Part shown: positions 7,267-15,973 of the stretch, piece after piece
How the letters are laid out: each line of letters starts with the position of its first letter
Position numbering within the stretch: position 1 is the stretch's first letter
Assembly (NCBI GenBank): GCA_016195085.1
Contig: JACQAG010000047.1
Span: 1 to 64,000 of the forward strand
Reading direction: 5' to 3'
DNA: 64,000 nucleotides
From: Pseudomonadota bacterium
Lineage (GTDB): Bacteria; Pseudomonadota; Alphaproteobacteria; SHVZ01
Notes under the pieces: model-generated
Seen by the model: the letters and a program-made list of their open reading frames with translations, nothing else
Databases searched by the model: none
Told to the model about the DNA's origin: nothing
Made by a program: the position numbers and the translations under genes

Positions 7267-9177
7267 ATGGAATCGCGCACCCTCAAGAGCCGCCAGACCC
7301 TGACCTTGATCGCGATCGCGCTCGGCCTGGTGCTGTTCGTCGCCGTCAACGTGATCGTCAACCACACCCTGCGCGCGGCGCGCGTCGATCTCACGCAGAC
7401 CCGGCTCTTTACCCTCTCCGAGGGAACCCACCGGATCCTCGGCAAGATCGACGAGCCGGTCACCATCAAGCTGTATTTCTCGCCCCGGCTCGGGCGCGAG
7501 ATCCCGCTCTATGCCAACTACCATGCGCGCGTGCGCGACCTGCTGGAGGAGTATGCAAGCCTCGCCGGCGGCAAGCTCAAGACCGAGTATTACGATCCGA
7601 CACCTTATTCCGACGTCGAGGACCGCGCCGTCGCCTACCGCCTGCAGGGCGTGCCCATGGAGGCGGGAGGCGAGCAGGTGTATTTCGGGCTCGCCGGCAC
7701 GAATTCGACCGACGACGAGGAGATCATCCCGTTCTTCCAGCCGGAGCGCGAGCGGTTCCTCGAATACGATCTGACCAAGCTCGTCTACAACCTCGCCAAT
7801 CCGAAGCGCCGCCAGGTCGGCCTGATCAGCGCCTTGCCGATCGCCGGCGATGCCATGCCGCGAATGCCCGGGCAGATGCCCGCACCCTGGGTGGTCGTCG
7901 ACCAGATCCGCCAGAACTTCACGCTCCGGCAATTCGGCAGCGATACCGCCAACATCCCCTCCGACCTCGACCTCATCATGGTCGTGCATCCGAAGGAATT
8001 GAGCGAAGACGGACAATATGCGATCGACCAGTTCGTGCTGCGCGGCGGGCGGGCGCTCATCTTCGTCGATCCCAATTCCGAGGTCGATGCCCAGCGCCCG
8101 AATCCGAACGGCGTGCCGGGACCGACGGCCTCCGACCTGCCGACGCTGTTCAAGGCCTGGGGGATCGAGCTCGCCCAGGACCGGGTGATCGGCGACCGCT
8201 TCACCGCGATGAAGGTGAATGCCGGAACCCAGGCGAGGCCAAGGGTCATGGATTACATCGCCTGGATGAGCCTCAAGGCTCCCAATATGAACCGCAACGA
8301 TGCGATCGCCGGCGAGCTCAATCAAATCAACCTCGCCAGCGCCGGCATTCTGAAGCCCACCGAGGGTGCGGCCACCAGCTTCACGCCGCTCCTCTATGCC
8401 AGCCCCGGAGCGATGTCGCTCGAGGTCGACAAGATCAAGTTCGGGCCCGATCCGGCGCAGCTCCTCAAGGACTACAAGGCCGGCAACGAGCAGCTGGTGA
8501 TCGCGGCCCGCGTCTCGGGCCCGGCGAAGACCGCGTTTCCCGACGGCCCGCCCAAGGTCGAAGGGCGTCCGCCGGTGCCCGACCGCGCGCCGCACATCGC
8601 CGAGAGCCAGGGCCCGATCAACGTCATCGTGGTGAGCGACACCGACATGCTGGATGACCGCTTCTGGGTGTCGAGCCAGGACTTCTTCGGTCAGCGCGTG
8701 GTGCAGCCGAGCGCCAGCAACGGCGATTTCGTCGTCAACGCGCTCGACCAGCTCATGGGCGGCGGCGACCTCATCGGCCTTCGCTCGCGCGGCATCTCGG
8801 CCCGGCCGTTCGAGCTGGTGCAGTCGATCCAACGCGACGCCGAGCAGCAATATCGCTCCAAGGAGCGCGCGCTCCAGGACAAGCTCAGGGAAACCGAGAA
8901 GAAGCTGAGCGATCTGCAGACGCGCGATCAGGCAGGAGGAGCCGCCATCCTCTCGCCCGAGCAGCAGAAGGCCATCGAGGACGCGCGCCGCGACATCATC
9001 TCCACCCGCCAGGAGCTGCGTGGCGTGCAACGCGATTTGAGGCAGGACATCGACCGGCTGGAGACGACGCTCCGGGCCGCCAATATCGCGCTCGTTCCGG
9101 TACTGGTGGCCATCTTGGCGATGGTGCTGGGCTGGGTCAGAATTTGGCGCCGGCGCCGCCGCGCGGCGACCGCTTGA
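7267..9177 (+). CDS. GldG-like ABC-associated membrane protein
   Basis: The product is 636 residues. An N-terminal membrane helix (about 13-35) is followed by the conserved R-V-D-L-T-Q-T-R-L-F-T-L-S-E-G-T segment of the GldG/ABC-type uncharacterised transport family. A long periplasmic beta/alpha region comes next, then a coiled-coil stretch (about 515-605, repeated Q-D-K-L-R-E-T-E-K-K-L type heptads), a C-terminal helix near 613-630 and a short Arg-rich tail. The periplasmic part is thought to act with the permease. It lies 14 bases after the permease and 20 before the DUF4340 gene, so the four are one operon. Confidence 0.87.
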   Translation: MESRTLKSRQTLTLIAIALGLVLFVAVNVIVNHTLRAARVDLTQTRLFTLSEGTHRILGKIDEPVTIKLYFSPRLGREIPLYANYHARVRDLLEEYASLAGGKLKTEYYDPTPYSDVEDRAVAYRLQGVPMEAGGEQVYFGLAGTNSTDDEEIIPFFQPERERFLEYDLTKLVYNLANPKRRQVGLISALPIAGDAMPRMPGQMPAPWVVVDQIRQNFTLRQFGSDTANIPSDLDLIMVVHPKELSEDGQYAIDQFVLRGGRALIFVDPNSEVDAQRPNPNGVPGPTASDLPTLFKAWGIELAQDRVIGDRFTAMKVNAGTQARPRVMDYIAWMSLKAPNMNRNDAIAGELNQINLASAGILKPTEGAATSFTPLLYASPGAMSLEVDKIKFGPDPAQLLKDYKAGNEQLVIAARVSGPAKTAFPDGPPKVEGRPPVPDRAPHIAESQGPINVIVVSDTDMLDDRFWVSSQDFFGQRVVQPSASNGDFVVNALDQLMGGGDLIGLRSRGISARPFELVQSIQRDAEQQYRSKERALQDKLRETEKKLSDLQTRDQAGGAAILSPEQQKAIEDARRDIISTRQELRGVQRDLRQDIDRLETTLRAANIALVPVLVAILAMVLGWVRIWRRRRRAATA

Positions 9178-9197
9178 GATAAGGGAGAAGCAGAGCC

Positions 9198-10250
9198 ATG
9201 CGTCCCAATACCGTCGTCGCGCTCGGCGCGGTGACCCTGATCGCGACCGGCACCGCCGCCTATCTCGCCTATCAGCGCGCCGCGGCGACGCTGGGCCGGG
9301 TCGCGAGCGAGACCGTGCTGCCCGGCTTCATCGCCCGCGTGAACGATGTCGCCTCCCTGGAGTTCAAGCGCGCCGCCGGCACCGTCTCGGTGGCGCGCTG
9401 GGGCGATCTTTGGGTGATGCCGGATCACGGCAACTATCCCGTGCGCTACGAGGTCATCAAGCAGAACTTGGTGACCATGGGCGAGCTCACCACGGTCGAG
9501 GCGAAGACCGCCAAGCCCGATCTGCATGACCGCATCGAGGTCGAGGACGTGACCGCCAAGGACGCGAAGTCGACCCTGGTGTCGGTCAAGGACGCGCAGG
9601 GTCAGACGATGGCTGAGCTCATCGTCGGCAAGCGCCGCTACGCGCCGATCGGCGGCAAGGACATGGTCTATGTCCGCAAGCCCGGCGACAACCGCGCCTG
9701 GCTCGCCGTCGGCGTTTTCGACTTGCGGCCGCAAGCCTCGGAGTGGCTGGTCAGGGAGATCAGCAATGTCTCCGACCGGCGTTGGCGGCTGATCAGCTTC
9801 AGCCATCCCGACGGCGCCACCGCGTCCTTGTCGCGCAAGGACGTCGAGCAGCAGAACTACGACGTCGACGGGCTGCCCGAGGGCCGCCAGATCAAGCCGC
9901 CGGGGGTGGTGAATGCGACGGCGTCGGCCTTCGAGTTCCTCAATCTGGACGATGTGACGCCTGCCGGCCAGCTCACCGACACCACGCCGGTCGCGACCTC
10001 GGTCTTCGAGAGCTTCGATGGGCTGGCGATGAACGCGGTCTTGAGCGAGAAAGACGGCGCCTTCTGGGCCACCTTCTCGGCCGAGGCGAGGCCCGGCGCG
10101 GACGGTGCGGCTCCGGCCGACACGGCAAAGGACGAGGCGGCGGCGCTCAACGAGAAGCTCCGGCCCTGGGCCTACAAGCTGCCGGAATGGAAGGCTAACT
10201 TCTTCAAGCGCAAGATGGATGACCTGATCGAGGCGGCGAAGCAGTCGTAG
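9198..10250 (+). CDS. DUF4340 domain protein, partner of the GldA/F/G-like transporter
   Basis: The product is 350 residues. A single N-terminal hydrophobic segment (residues 8-25) would anchor or export it, and the rest is a DUF4340 beta-rich repeat region with no evident catalytic motif. Genes of this family commonly close GldF/GldG-type operons, as here. A GGGAG-type ribosome binding site precedes the ATG at 9198. The gene ends just before the second copy of the dispersed inverted repeat, which may limit read-through into the convergent CBS gene. Confidence 0.85.
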   Translation: MRPNTVVALGAVTLIATGTAAYLAYQRAAATLGRVASETVLPGFIARVNDVASLEFKRAAGTVSVARWGDLWVMPDHGNYPVRYEVIKQNLVTMGELTTVEAKTAKPDLHDRIEVEDVTAKDAKSTLVSVKDAQGQTMAELIVGKRRYAPIGGKDMVYVRKPGDNRAWLAVGVFDLRPQASEWLVREISNVSDRRWRLISFSHPDGATASLSRKDVEQQNYDVDGLPEGRQIKPPGVVNATASAFEFLNLDDVTPAGQLTDTTPVATSVFESFDGLAMNAVLSEKDGAFWATFSAEARPGADGAAPADTAKDEAAALNEKLRPWAYKLPEWKANFFKRKMDDLIEAAKQS

Positions 10251-10273
10251 GTGCCGCCGACCGGCCCCAGGCG

Positions 10274-10381
10274 TTGCCCCCGCCCCGGCCCTCCCACAAC
10301 AAGTTGGGGGAGGGGGTCACAGGCTTCCGCGTCTACTCCCTCCCTCGCGCAAAGCGCGGGGGAGGGCCGGGGTGGGGGCAC
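10274..10381. repeat. Dispersed GC-rich inverted-repeat element, copy 2
   Basis: It shares its plan with 781-888: outer arms TGCCCCCGCCCCGGCCCTCCC and its near-inverse, an inner A-C-A-A-G-T-T hairpin loop and a second hairpin around GCGCAAAGCGC. It again lies between convergent genes. Arm changes are often compensated on the other side, which suggests selection for pairing. Confidence 0.75.
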
Positions 10382-10404
10382 TCGCCGCCGGAACGCCGCC
10401 AGAA

Positions 10405-10836
10405 CTATCGCCTGACCAGCAGCGCCTCTTGCTCTTCCCGCTCGGCTTGCATCGCCTCGATCTCGCCGGTCATGAAATCGCGGAGCGAGACGATGCCGCG
10501 CACCCGCCCCCGCTCGACCACGGGCAGGTGACGGAAGCCGCCCTCATGCATGAGGTGAAGCGCGTCGACCGAGCGCTGGTCCGGAGCCACGGTGGCGGGG
10601 TCGCGGGTCATGACCTCGGCGAGCTTGGTCTTGTTCGGGTCGAGGTCGCGGGCGACGACCCGGTTCAGGAGGTCGCGCTCGGTGAAGATGCCGACGAGGC
10701 GGCCGCCTTCGCACACCAGTGCCGCGCCGACGCGACGGGCGGCCATCTGGCGCGCCGCCTCGCGCACGCTTTGGTCGGGCGTGAGCTGCACCAGGTCCTG
10801 GTCGTGCACCACGTCCGGGATGATCTTGCGAATCAT
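10405..10836 (-). CDS. Two-CBS-domain protein
   Basis: The product is 143 residues made almost only of a CBS pair: residues 12-65 (V-Q-L-T-P-D-Q-S-V to I-F-T-E-R-D-L-L) and 75-125 (V-M-T-R-D-P-A-T-V to I-V-S-L-R-D-F-M). The T-E-R-D motif matches the ribose/phosphate contact of CBS domains that bind AMP, ATP or related nucleotides. Such free-standing pairs act as energy sensors; the partner here is unknown. The ATG at 10836 has GAAGG upstream. The gene is divergent from the histidine kinase. Confidence 0.88.
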   Translation of the reverse strand: MIRKIIPDVVHDQDLVQLTPDQSVREAARQMAARRVGAALVCEGGRLVGIFTERDLLNRVVARDLDPNKTKLAEVMTRDPATVAPDQRSVDALHLMHEGGFRHLPVVERGRVRGIVSLRDFMTGEIEAMQAEREEQEALLVRR

Positions 10837-10975
10837 CGGAATTGGCCCTTCATATCCCCTCCAGCGATTCGTCGGGATTATGCGCCGGGCGCGTCCCGGC
10901 CTCAAACCGTTTCCCCAAGCCTGCCAAGCCCTGGTCCCGGCCTCCGGCAGGGCCGCCGCGGCTGGTGCCTCGGAG

Positions 10976-11064
10976 CTAGCCCCTATTTCTCCCCGGGATC
11001 GGCGCAGCCGAGGCTTCTTCGGGGTCCTGGAAGCTGACATGATGGGGGCGGGAGAAACCGAGGG
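10976..11064. repeat. CTAGCCCCTATTTCTC element, single-ended copy
   Basis: The segment opens with CTAGCCCCTATTTCTC, the same terminal sequence as the inverted-repeat element at 37245-37512. TTTCTCCC near 10986 is answered by GGGAGAAA near 11050, so a hairpin over the kinase leader is possible. No second CTAGCCCC end is seen. Confidence 0.5.
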
Positions 11065-11073
11065 CTCGGAGGC

Positions 11074-12534
11074 ATGGCGGAGAAGACGCCGTTCCTGAAT
11101 GGCGACCGCGGGCGCCGGCCGCGGCCGAGCTGGCGCTACCTGCTGGCTTTGGCGATCCTGGCCTTGCTCGCCGGCGGCATCTATGCCCTCGAGAGCCAGG
11201 AGAGCGCCAGGCTCGGCACCTATGCGCGGCTCGTCGATCTTGCCGCCTGGCAGCGCAGCCTTGCCTTGAAAGCGGTGCTGGCGGCCCATGATCTGATCGC
11301 CGGCGCCAGCAGCGATGCTCGGGCCGACGCGCGCGATCGGCTGATGCTGGCGATCGACGAGATGGCGATGGTGCGCGACCGGCTGTCGGCGACCGCACCG
11401 CTGCCGGCCGAGGCGGCCGTGGCCCTGGGCGGGTTCCTCGACCGGGCCCGGGCCCTCGCCGAAACCCCCGACCCGCCCACCGATGCGAGCCAGAGCGACT
11501 ACCAGCGCGTGGTGGCTGACGGCGCCGGGCCGGTCGTGGCTGCCTTCGATCGCCTCGTCGGCCGCTTCCAGAGCGAGGCCCGCGACGCAGCCGAGCGCCT
11601 CGGCGACATCGAGCTGGCGGCGCTTGCCGCGAGCCTGGCGGCGCTCGTCCTCGTCGGGCTGCTGCTGCTCCGCCCCTTGGCGATCCGGGCGCGGGCCGCG
11701 CTTGCCGCGGCCCAGGCCCTGCAGGCGCTGCCCGCTCCCGCCCCTCAGCCCAAGGTCAGCGATCGGCGGCAGGGGGAATTCCTGGTCGATCTCGAGCAGG
11801 CGATGACTGGTGCGGTCAAATCCGTCGTCGGCTTGTCCGATGTCCTGGTCCTGGGGGCGGCGGGGCCGCTCAGCGAGCGGCAAAGCGACTTTGCCCGCCG
11901 CATTCGCGAGAGCGCCCAGAAGCTTGCCCTGATGCTGGAGGATGTGCGCGAGCTGGCCTTGATCGACGCAGGTAGGCTCGCCCTCGACGAGCGGCCGGTC
12001 GATCTGAAGGAAACGGTGATCGCCGTGCTGCGCACGCTCAAGGGTGTGGCCGAAGAGCGCAACCTGTCGCTGATGCACAGCCTGCCCGTGGACGCGCCAC
12101 GCCTCAGGGCCGATCCGGCCCGCCTCAGGCAAATGCTCTTGAAGCTGCTGCACAATGCCATGCGCTATTCGCCCCAGGGCGCCAGCATCCATGTGCGGGT
12201 GGCGATCGCCGGCCATGGCGGCATGACCATGGCGGTCGAGGACGCGGGTGTCGGTATCGCTCAAGAGGACATTCCCCGCGCGCTCGCCCGCCTCGGACGC
12301 CTGGGCGAGCCCCAGATCGCGAGCGGGGGGGCCTCCGGCGGACGACTCAATGGCGCCGGTCTCGGCCTACCCCTTGCGAAGGAACTGGTGGAGTTGCATG
12401 GCGGCAGTCTCACGCTCGCGAGCCAGCCCGGCAAAGGCACCACCGCCACCCTGTCGTTCCCGGCCGAGCGCACGCTGCGGGGACCGGCCGGCGCCAGCGC
12501 CCAGCCGGCGGCAGCGGCGGGCTCTGCCGACTGA
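11074..12534 (+). CDS. Membrane histidine-kinase-like protein lacking the H-box His
   Basis: The product is 486 residues. Membrane segments at about 22-39 and 180-200 flank a 140-residue helical periplasmic sensor. A dimerisation-like helix follows at 232-300, then an HATPase domain with N-box (L-L-H-N-A-M-R-Y-S, Asn361), G1 (V-E-D-A-G-V-G-I, Asp390) and G2 (N-G-A-G-L-G-L-P). Where the kinase family reads S-H-E-L-R-T-P-L, this protein reads E-Q-A-M-T-G-A-V, so the phospho-acceptor His is Gln242. It may bind ATP and act as a pseudokinase or work with another kinase. No response regulator is adjacent. AGGG/GGAGG lies just upstream of the ATG. Confidence 0.82.
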   Translation: MAEKTPFLNGDRGRRPRPSWRYLLALAILALLAGGIYALESQESARLGTYARLVDLAAWQRSLALKAVLAAHDLIAGASSDARADARDRLMLAIDEMAMVRDRLSATAPLPAEAAVALGGFLDRARALAETPDPPTDASQSDYQRVVADGAGPVVAAFDRLVGRFQSEARDAAERLGDIELAALAASLAALVLVGLLLLRPLAIRARAALAAAQALQALPAPAPQPKVSDRRQGEFLVDLEQAMTGAVKSVVGLSDVLVLGAAGPLSERQSDFARRIRESAQKLALMLEDVRELALIDAGRLALDERPVDLKETVIAVLRTLKGVAEERNLSLMHSLPVDAPRLRADPARLRQMLLKLLHNAMRYSPQGASIHVRVAIAGHGGMTMAVEDAGVGIAQEDIPRALARLGRLGEPQIASGGASGGRLNGAGLGLPLAKELVELHGGSLTLASQPGKGTTATLSFPAERTLRGPAGASAQPAAAAGSAD

Positions 12535-12537
12535 GGC

Positions 12538-12578
12538 TTAGCCCCTAGTTCTCGCTGGGCTCGGGTGGAGAATGGGGA
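12538..12578. repeat. CTAGCCCC-type repeat copy between convergent genes
   Basis: TTAGCCCCTAGTTCTC is followed within 40 bases by GAGAATGGGG, forming a hairpin between the kinase stop (12534) and the nuclease-like stop (12538). It could terminate both transcripts. Confidence 0.45.
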
Positions 12579-13068
12579 GCGAGGCGGGCGTCGACAGCGG
12601 CACCTGCCGCTGGCTGCGGCGCTGGATGGAATCGACGGGGAATCCCCAAACGCCGCGGCTCTGCGCCTGCGCCAGCCGCTCGTACTGGCGATATTCGTAG
12701 GGCGCATCCGGCCCGGCGAGCGCCCAACCCTGCAACAGCATCCAGGCCGATAGGTCTTCCCCCTCGAGCCGGCAGAGGCCGACGATGGTGCCGTCGGGAT
12801 CTTGGCGCATCTCCTGGCAATGCACGAAGTTGCTGCCGATCTTGAAGCCGAGCTGCAAGGCCGAACGCGATCCGCATTCGACCGGCCGCTCGAAGGTTCG
12901 GCACTGGCGCTCGCTCGGGGGAATCATGATGCCGTATAGCCGCACCGGCCGGCCGCCCACCGACAGCACGCCGTCAGGGCGAACGATGGCGTAGCTGGAG
13001 ATCTCCGCCCTTGCCGGGAGGCCGGCAAGCAGGCATGCGAAGACGAGGAAAGTGGCGAGGGCGCGCAT
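12538..13068 (-). CDS. Secreted SNase-like (thermonuclease-fold) protein, probably inactive
   Basis: The product is 176 residues with a cleavable signal (M-R-A-L-A-T-F-L-V-F-A-C-L-L-A-G-L-P-A-R-A). The rest follows the staphylococcal nuclease fold: V-R-L-Y-G-I-M-I-P-P, then G-T-I-V-G-L-C-R-L and a Y-R-Q-Y-E-R-L-A-Q-A-Q-S-R-G-V-W-G ending. The active-site set is not kept: the Asp and Glu of the L-x-D-x-P-E motif are replaced (I-M-I-P-P-S) and the second Arg position is Thr. It is more likely a binding or structural member than a nuclease. The last codons and the TAA at 12538 lie inside a copy of the CTAGCCCC-type repeat. Confidence 0.72.
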   Translation of the reverse strand: MRALATFLVFACLLAGLPARAEISSYAIVRPDGVLSVGGRPVRLYGIMIPPSERQCRTFERPVECGSRSALQLGFKIGSNFVHCQEMRQDPDGTIVGLCRLEGEDLSAWMLLQGWALAGPDAPYEYRQYERLAQAQSRGVWGFPVDSIQRRSQRQVPLSTPASLPILHPSPARTRG

Positions 13069-13253
13069 GATGCGCTAAATCTACGCACGGCATCGTGGCG
13101 TTACCATGGCGGCCCTCGGGTTGCGCGTCGGACGCGCCGCAGTCGCCAACCGCTCGCGCATTGCGATGGTCTATCCCCTTGTCGTAGCATCATATTGACC
13201 CTGCGCCCGACTGCTGGCGCACCTATTCCCCGAGTGGCATTGCGAGGTCGGAC

Positions 13254-15446
13254 TTGAGCCAAATGCCGGAATCGGCAACCGCGGGCGGTGCCGAAGAGCG
13301 CCGCGACGCTTCCGGCTGGCTTGTCCGCACGACACAGCAGCCGATCTTCATCCTGGGGCGCGCCCTCTATCGCCTCGTGCCGCTCCCGCCCGAGCGCAAG
13401 GCGCGCATCCGACACCAGCTGCTCACCGCGTTCAGCTTCCTGCTGCCGCCCGCCCATCGCCGGCCGACCCTGACGCCCGGCCCGGAGAGCGCTCCCTTCC
13501 GCGTCGCCAACCACCTGCCCGGCCCAAGCGGTCCTGCCGCGGACCCGCCGATGGTCTCCGTCATCATACCGATGTATGACAAGACCGAGTTCACCCTCCG
13601 TTGCCTTGTCTCGATCGCCGCGCATCTCCCGAGCCACCGCTTCGAGGTCATCGTGGTCGATGACGGCTCGAATGAGGACGTGGCGCCGCAACTGCCCCGG
13701 CATCCGTGGCTTCGCTCAATTCGCAGCCCCGTCAATGAAGGCTTCGTGCATGCCTGCAACCGCGGTGCGACCTTGGCCCGCGGGCGCTACATCCACTTCC
13801 TCAACAACGACACGGAGGTGGAGCCGGGCTGGCTCGACGAGCTCATCGATACCTTCGAGCGGGTGCCGAATGCCGGGCTGGTCGGCTCGATGCTGATCTA
13901 TCCCGACGGTCGGCTGCAGGAGGCAGGCTCGATCGTGTGGCAGGACGGCTCCGCGTGGAATTACGGCCGCCATGACGACCCCAGCAAGCCCCCTTACAAC
14001 CACTTGCGCCCGGTCGACTATTGCTCGGGTGCCAGCATCATGGTGCATGCGGCGCTGTTCCGCGAGCTCGGCGGCTTCGATGCGCTCTATGCGCCGGCCT
14101 ACTACGAAGACACCGACCTCGCCTTCCGGCTGCGCTCCCTCGGCCTCAAGGTGCTCTACCAGCCGCTGTCGCGCATCGTGCACCACGAGGGCGTGTCCTC
14201 CGGCACCGACCTCACGCGCGGCATCAAGTCGCACCAGGTGGCCAACGGCCGCAAATTCCTCAGGCGCTGGAGTACCGACCTCGTTCGCCATGGCGCACCC
14301 GGCTCGGTGCCTCAAGACGGGATGGATCGGCACTTTCGGGGGCAGATCCTGGTGATCGATGCGACGCGGCCGGAGATCGGTCGCGCCAGCGCTCCCGTCG
14401 GCGTCGGCGCACTCATGCGCGCCTGCCTCGAGCTCGACTTTAAGGTGACGTTCATTCCCGAAGCCGATGCCGGGGGAGCGCTCGCCGACGCCCTGGCGCT
14501 GCAACGCCTCGGCGTCGAGGCGATCCTGCGCCTGCCGATGGCGCGGCTGGGTGAGTTTCTGCGCGCCCATGGCAAGTCCTTCACCGCCGTGGTCGTGGCC
14601 GGACAAGAGAATGCGCGACCGGCGCTGCGCGAAGCGCGCCGCTTCTGCCCTGGCCGCCCCATACTGCTCTTGGATGTGCCGCGCCGCGCGGCGACGTCAG
14701 CGGCCGACCGGCTCGACGATCTGGATCTCTTGCGCGCCTTCGACCTGACGCTGGTCGCCAGCGGCGCGCTGCCGCGCCGATTGGCGGAAGCGGCACCGGA
14801 TCTCAAGCTGGCGCTGTGGGCGCCGGTTCTGCCGCAGCTGAACGAGGCCCCGCCCTACGCCGCGCGACGCGATTTGCTCATCGCCGGCGACTTCCGCCAG
14901 AGCTATATGGTCGACGCGAGCCTCTGGTTCGTCCGCGAGATATGGCCTGAGGTGGCTGCTTCCCTTCCCGGCGCCATGCTTTGGATCGCCGGTCAACAGC
15001 CGCCGCCGAGCCTGACCGCTCTCAAAAGCGGCCGCATCAACCTCGCCACCACGGCGGAGGCCGCCCTTCGCCTGCAGGATGAGGCGCGCCTGCTGCTGCT
15101 TCCCCTTGGCTACTCAGCCGAGCCCCAGCAGAGGATCGCCGGTGCCAGACGCGTGGTCGCCGGAGCCTTCGCGCGCGGCCTTCCGGTCGTGGCGACGTCG
15201 CTTGCCGTCGTCGGCATCCCCAACAGCAACGGCCCGGAGCTCGTCATCGCCGAGAACGCAGAAAACTTCGCAAACGCGATCGGCGCGCTCTACGACGATG
15301 CCAGCCGATGGCAGGCCGCCTCCCTCGCTTCGCTCGCGCGCGCGGCGGTCGAGCGCGCGGCCTTGGCCGAATGCGGCGCAGTCAACGATATTCTCGCGGC
15401 CGTCGGAGTGAGCGGCGCCAGTCACAAACTCGACGCCGTACCTTAA
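13254..15446 (+). CDS. Two-domain glycosyltransferase (GT2 + C-terminal GT-B-like)
   Basis: The product is 730 residues. A GT2 domain spans about 99-340: [15 protein letters not shown], the N-N-D-T-E-V metal motif, and [10 protein letters not shown] near the acceptor site. A second region (about 362-725) has the nucleotide-sugar GT-B (GT4-like) layout, with L-L-I-A-G-D-F-R and an L-L-L-L-P-L segment. It would add one or two sugars to the surface glycan on the cytosolic side. TTG at 13254 has GAGG six bases upstream; an ATG at 13263 is an alternative. It opens the polysaccharide locus. Confidence 0.83.
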   Translation: MSQMPESATAGGAEERRDASGWLVRTTQQPIFILGRALYRLVPLPPERKARIRHQLLTAFSFLLPPAHRRPTLTPGPESAPFRVANHLPGPSGPAADPPMVSVIIPMYDKTEFTLRCLVSIAAHLPSHRFEVIVVDDGSNEDVAPQLPRHPWLRSIRSPVNEGFVHACNRGATLARGRYIHFLNNDTEVEPGWLDELIDTFERVPNAGLVGSMLIYPDGRLQEAGSIVWQDGSAWNYGRHDDPSKPPYNHLRPVDYCSGASIMVHAALFRELGGFDALYAPAYYEDTDLAFRLRSLGLKVLYQPLSRIVHHEGVSSGTDLTRGIKSHQVANGRKFLRRWSTDLVRHGAPGSVPQDGMDRHFRGQILVIDATRPEIGRASAPVGVGALMRACLELDFKVTFIPEADAGGALADALALQRLGVEAILRLPMARLGEFLRAHGKSFTAVVVAGQENARPALREARRFCPGRPILLLDVPRRAATSAADRLDDLDLLRAFDLTLVASGALPRRLAEAAPDLKLALWAPVLPQLNEAPPYAARRDLLIAGDFRQSYMVDASLWFVREIWPEVAASLPGAMLWIAGQQPPPSLTALKSGRINLATTAEAALRLQDEARLLLLPLGYSAEPQQRIAGARRVVAGAFARGLPVVATSLAVVGIPNSNGPELVIAENAENFANAIGALYDDASRWQAASLASLARAAVERAALAECGAVNDILAAVGVSGASHKLDAVP

Positions 15447-15454
15447 GATGGGCC

Positions 15455-15700
15455 GGGACGATCTGCTCGAGATTAAAGATGATCGCATTCGGCGGCAGTT
15501 GATCGAAATAGGAGGGATCGATTAGCTGCCCGCCGAGCACGATCAGCCTGACAGCTTCTAAGGGTGGCTCGATGATCTCTGCTGTATGCCCCACGGCGAC
15601 GAACCCATGCTTCAGGGCGAGCGCGACCTCCTCGAAGGCGTCGCTATGGGGAAAGCCAGGGGCCGAACGATCCAGATACCAAAGCCCAATTCCGTCACAA
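15455..15700 (-). pseudogene. Fragment of a glycan-biosynthesis-type gene, truncated at both ends
   Basis: The minus-strand frame reads F-P-H-S-D-A-F-E-E-V-A-L-A-L near 15650, then H-T-A-E-I-I-E-P-P, and L-P-P-N-A-I-I-F-N-L-E-Q-I near 15480, with strong G/C third positions. The P-H-S-x-A-F and I-I-x-N-L-E-Q-I pattern resembles proteins found in polysaccharide loci. No start fits upstream because the frame runs into sequence without matching codon use, and the downstream part is lost where it meets the end of the glycosyltransferase at 15446. It looks like a deletion remnant. Confidence 0.55.
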
Positions 15701-15973
15701 TCAGCCGCTTTGGGCCCGTCTCGAAATGTGACGGTATTTGAAGACGATCAGCGCCCAGAAGCGCGACCGATCCTTCGCAAACGAAATGGCGGTAAGAACT
15801 GCCTCCAATCGTGCCCCCCTTTTACAGTCCGGACTCTCCCAAACAGTTCAAAAAATGGCTGTCATGCACGCCAAGTTGGCTGTCATCCGGGGAATCCCGG
15901 CGAATGCGCATCGATCAACAGAGCGCTATGGCGTTGAAAGCATCGCTGTAGCGGTAACCGAGAGGCTGCTGAA

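Noticed and set aside
7180-9030. A 616-codon open frame opposite the GldG-like gene
   Set aside because: It is a GC-rich antisense shadow of the gene at 7267-9177: composition is Arg/Ala/Gly/His-rich, with no family, start signal or operon context. The same applies to long reverse frames over 35223-37121, 43905-45362, 60013-61227 and 61593-63131.
15572-15937. A 121-codon rightward frame after the first glycosyltransferase
   Set aside because: The coding signal in this stretch is on the other strand (remnant at 15455-15700); the rightward frame has irregular codon use and no homology.
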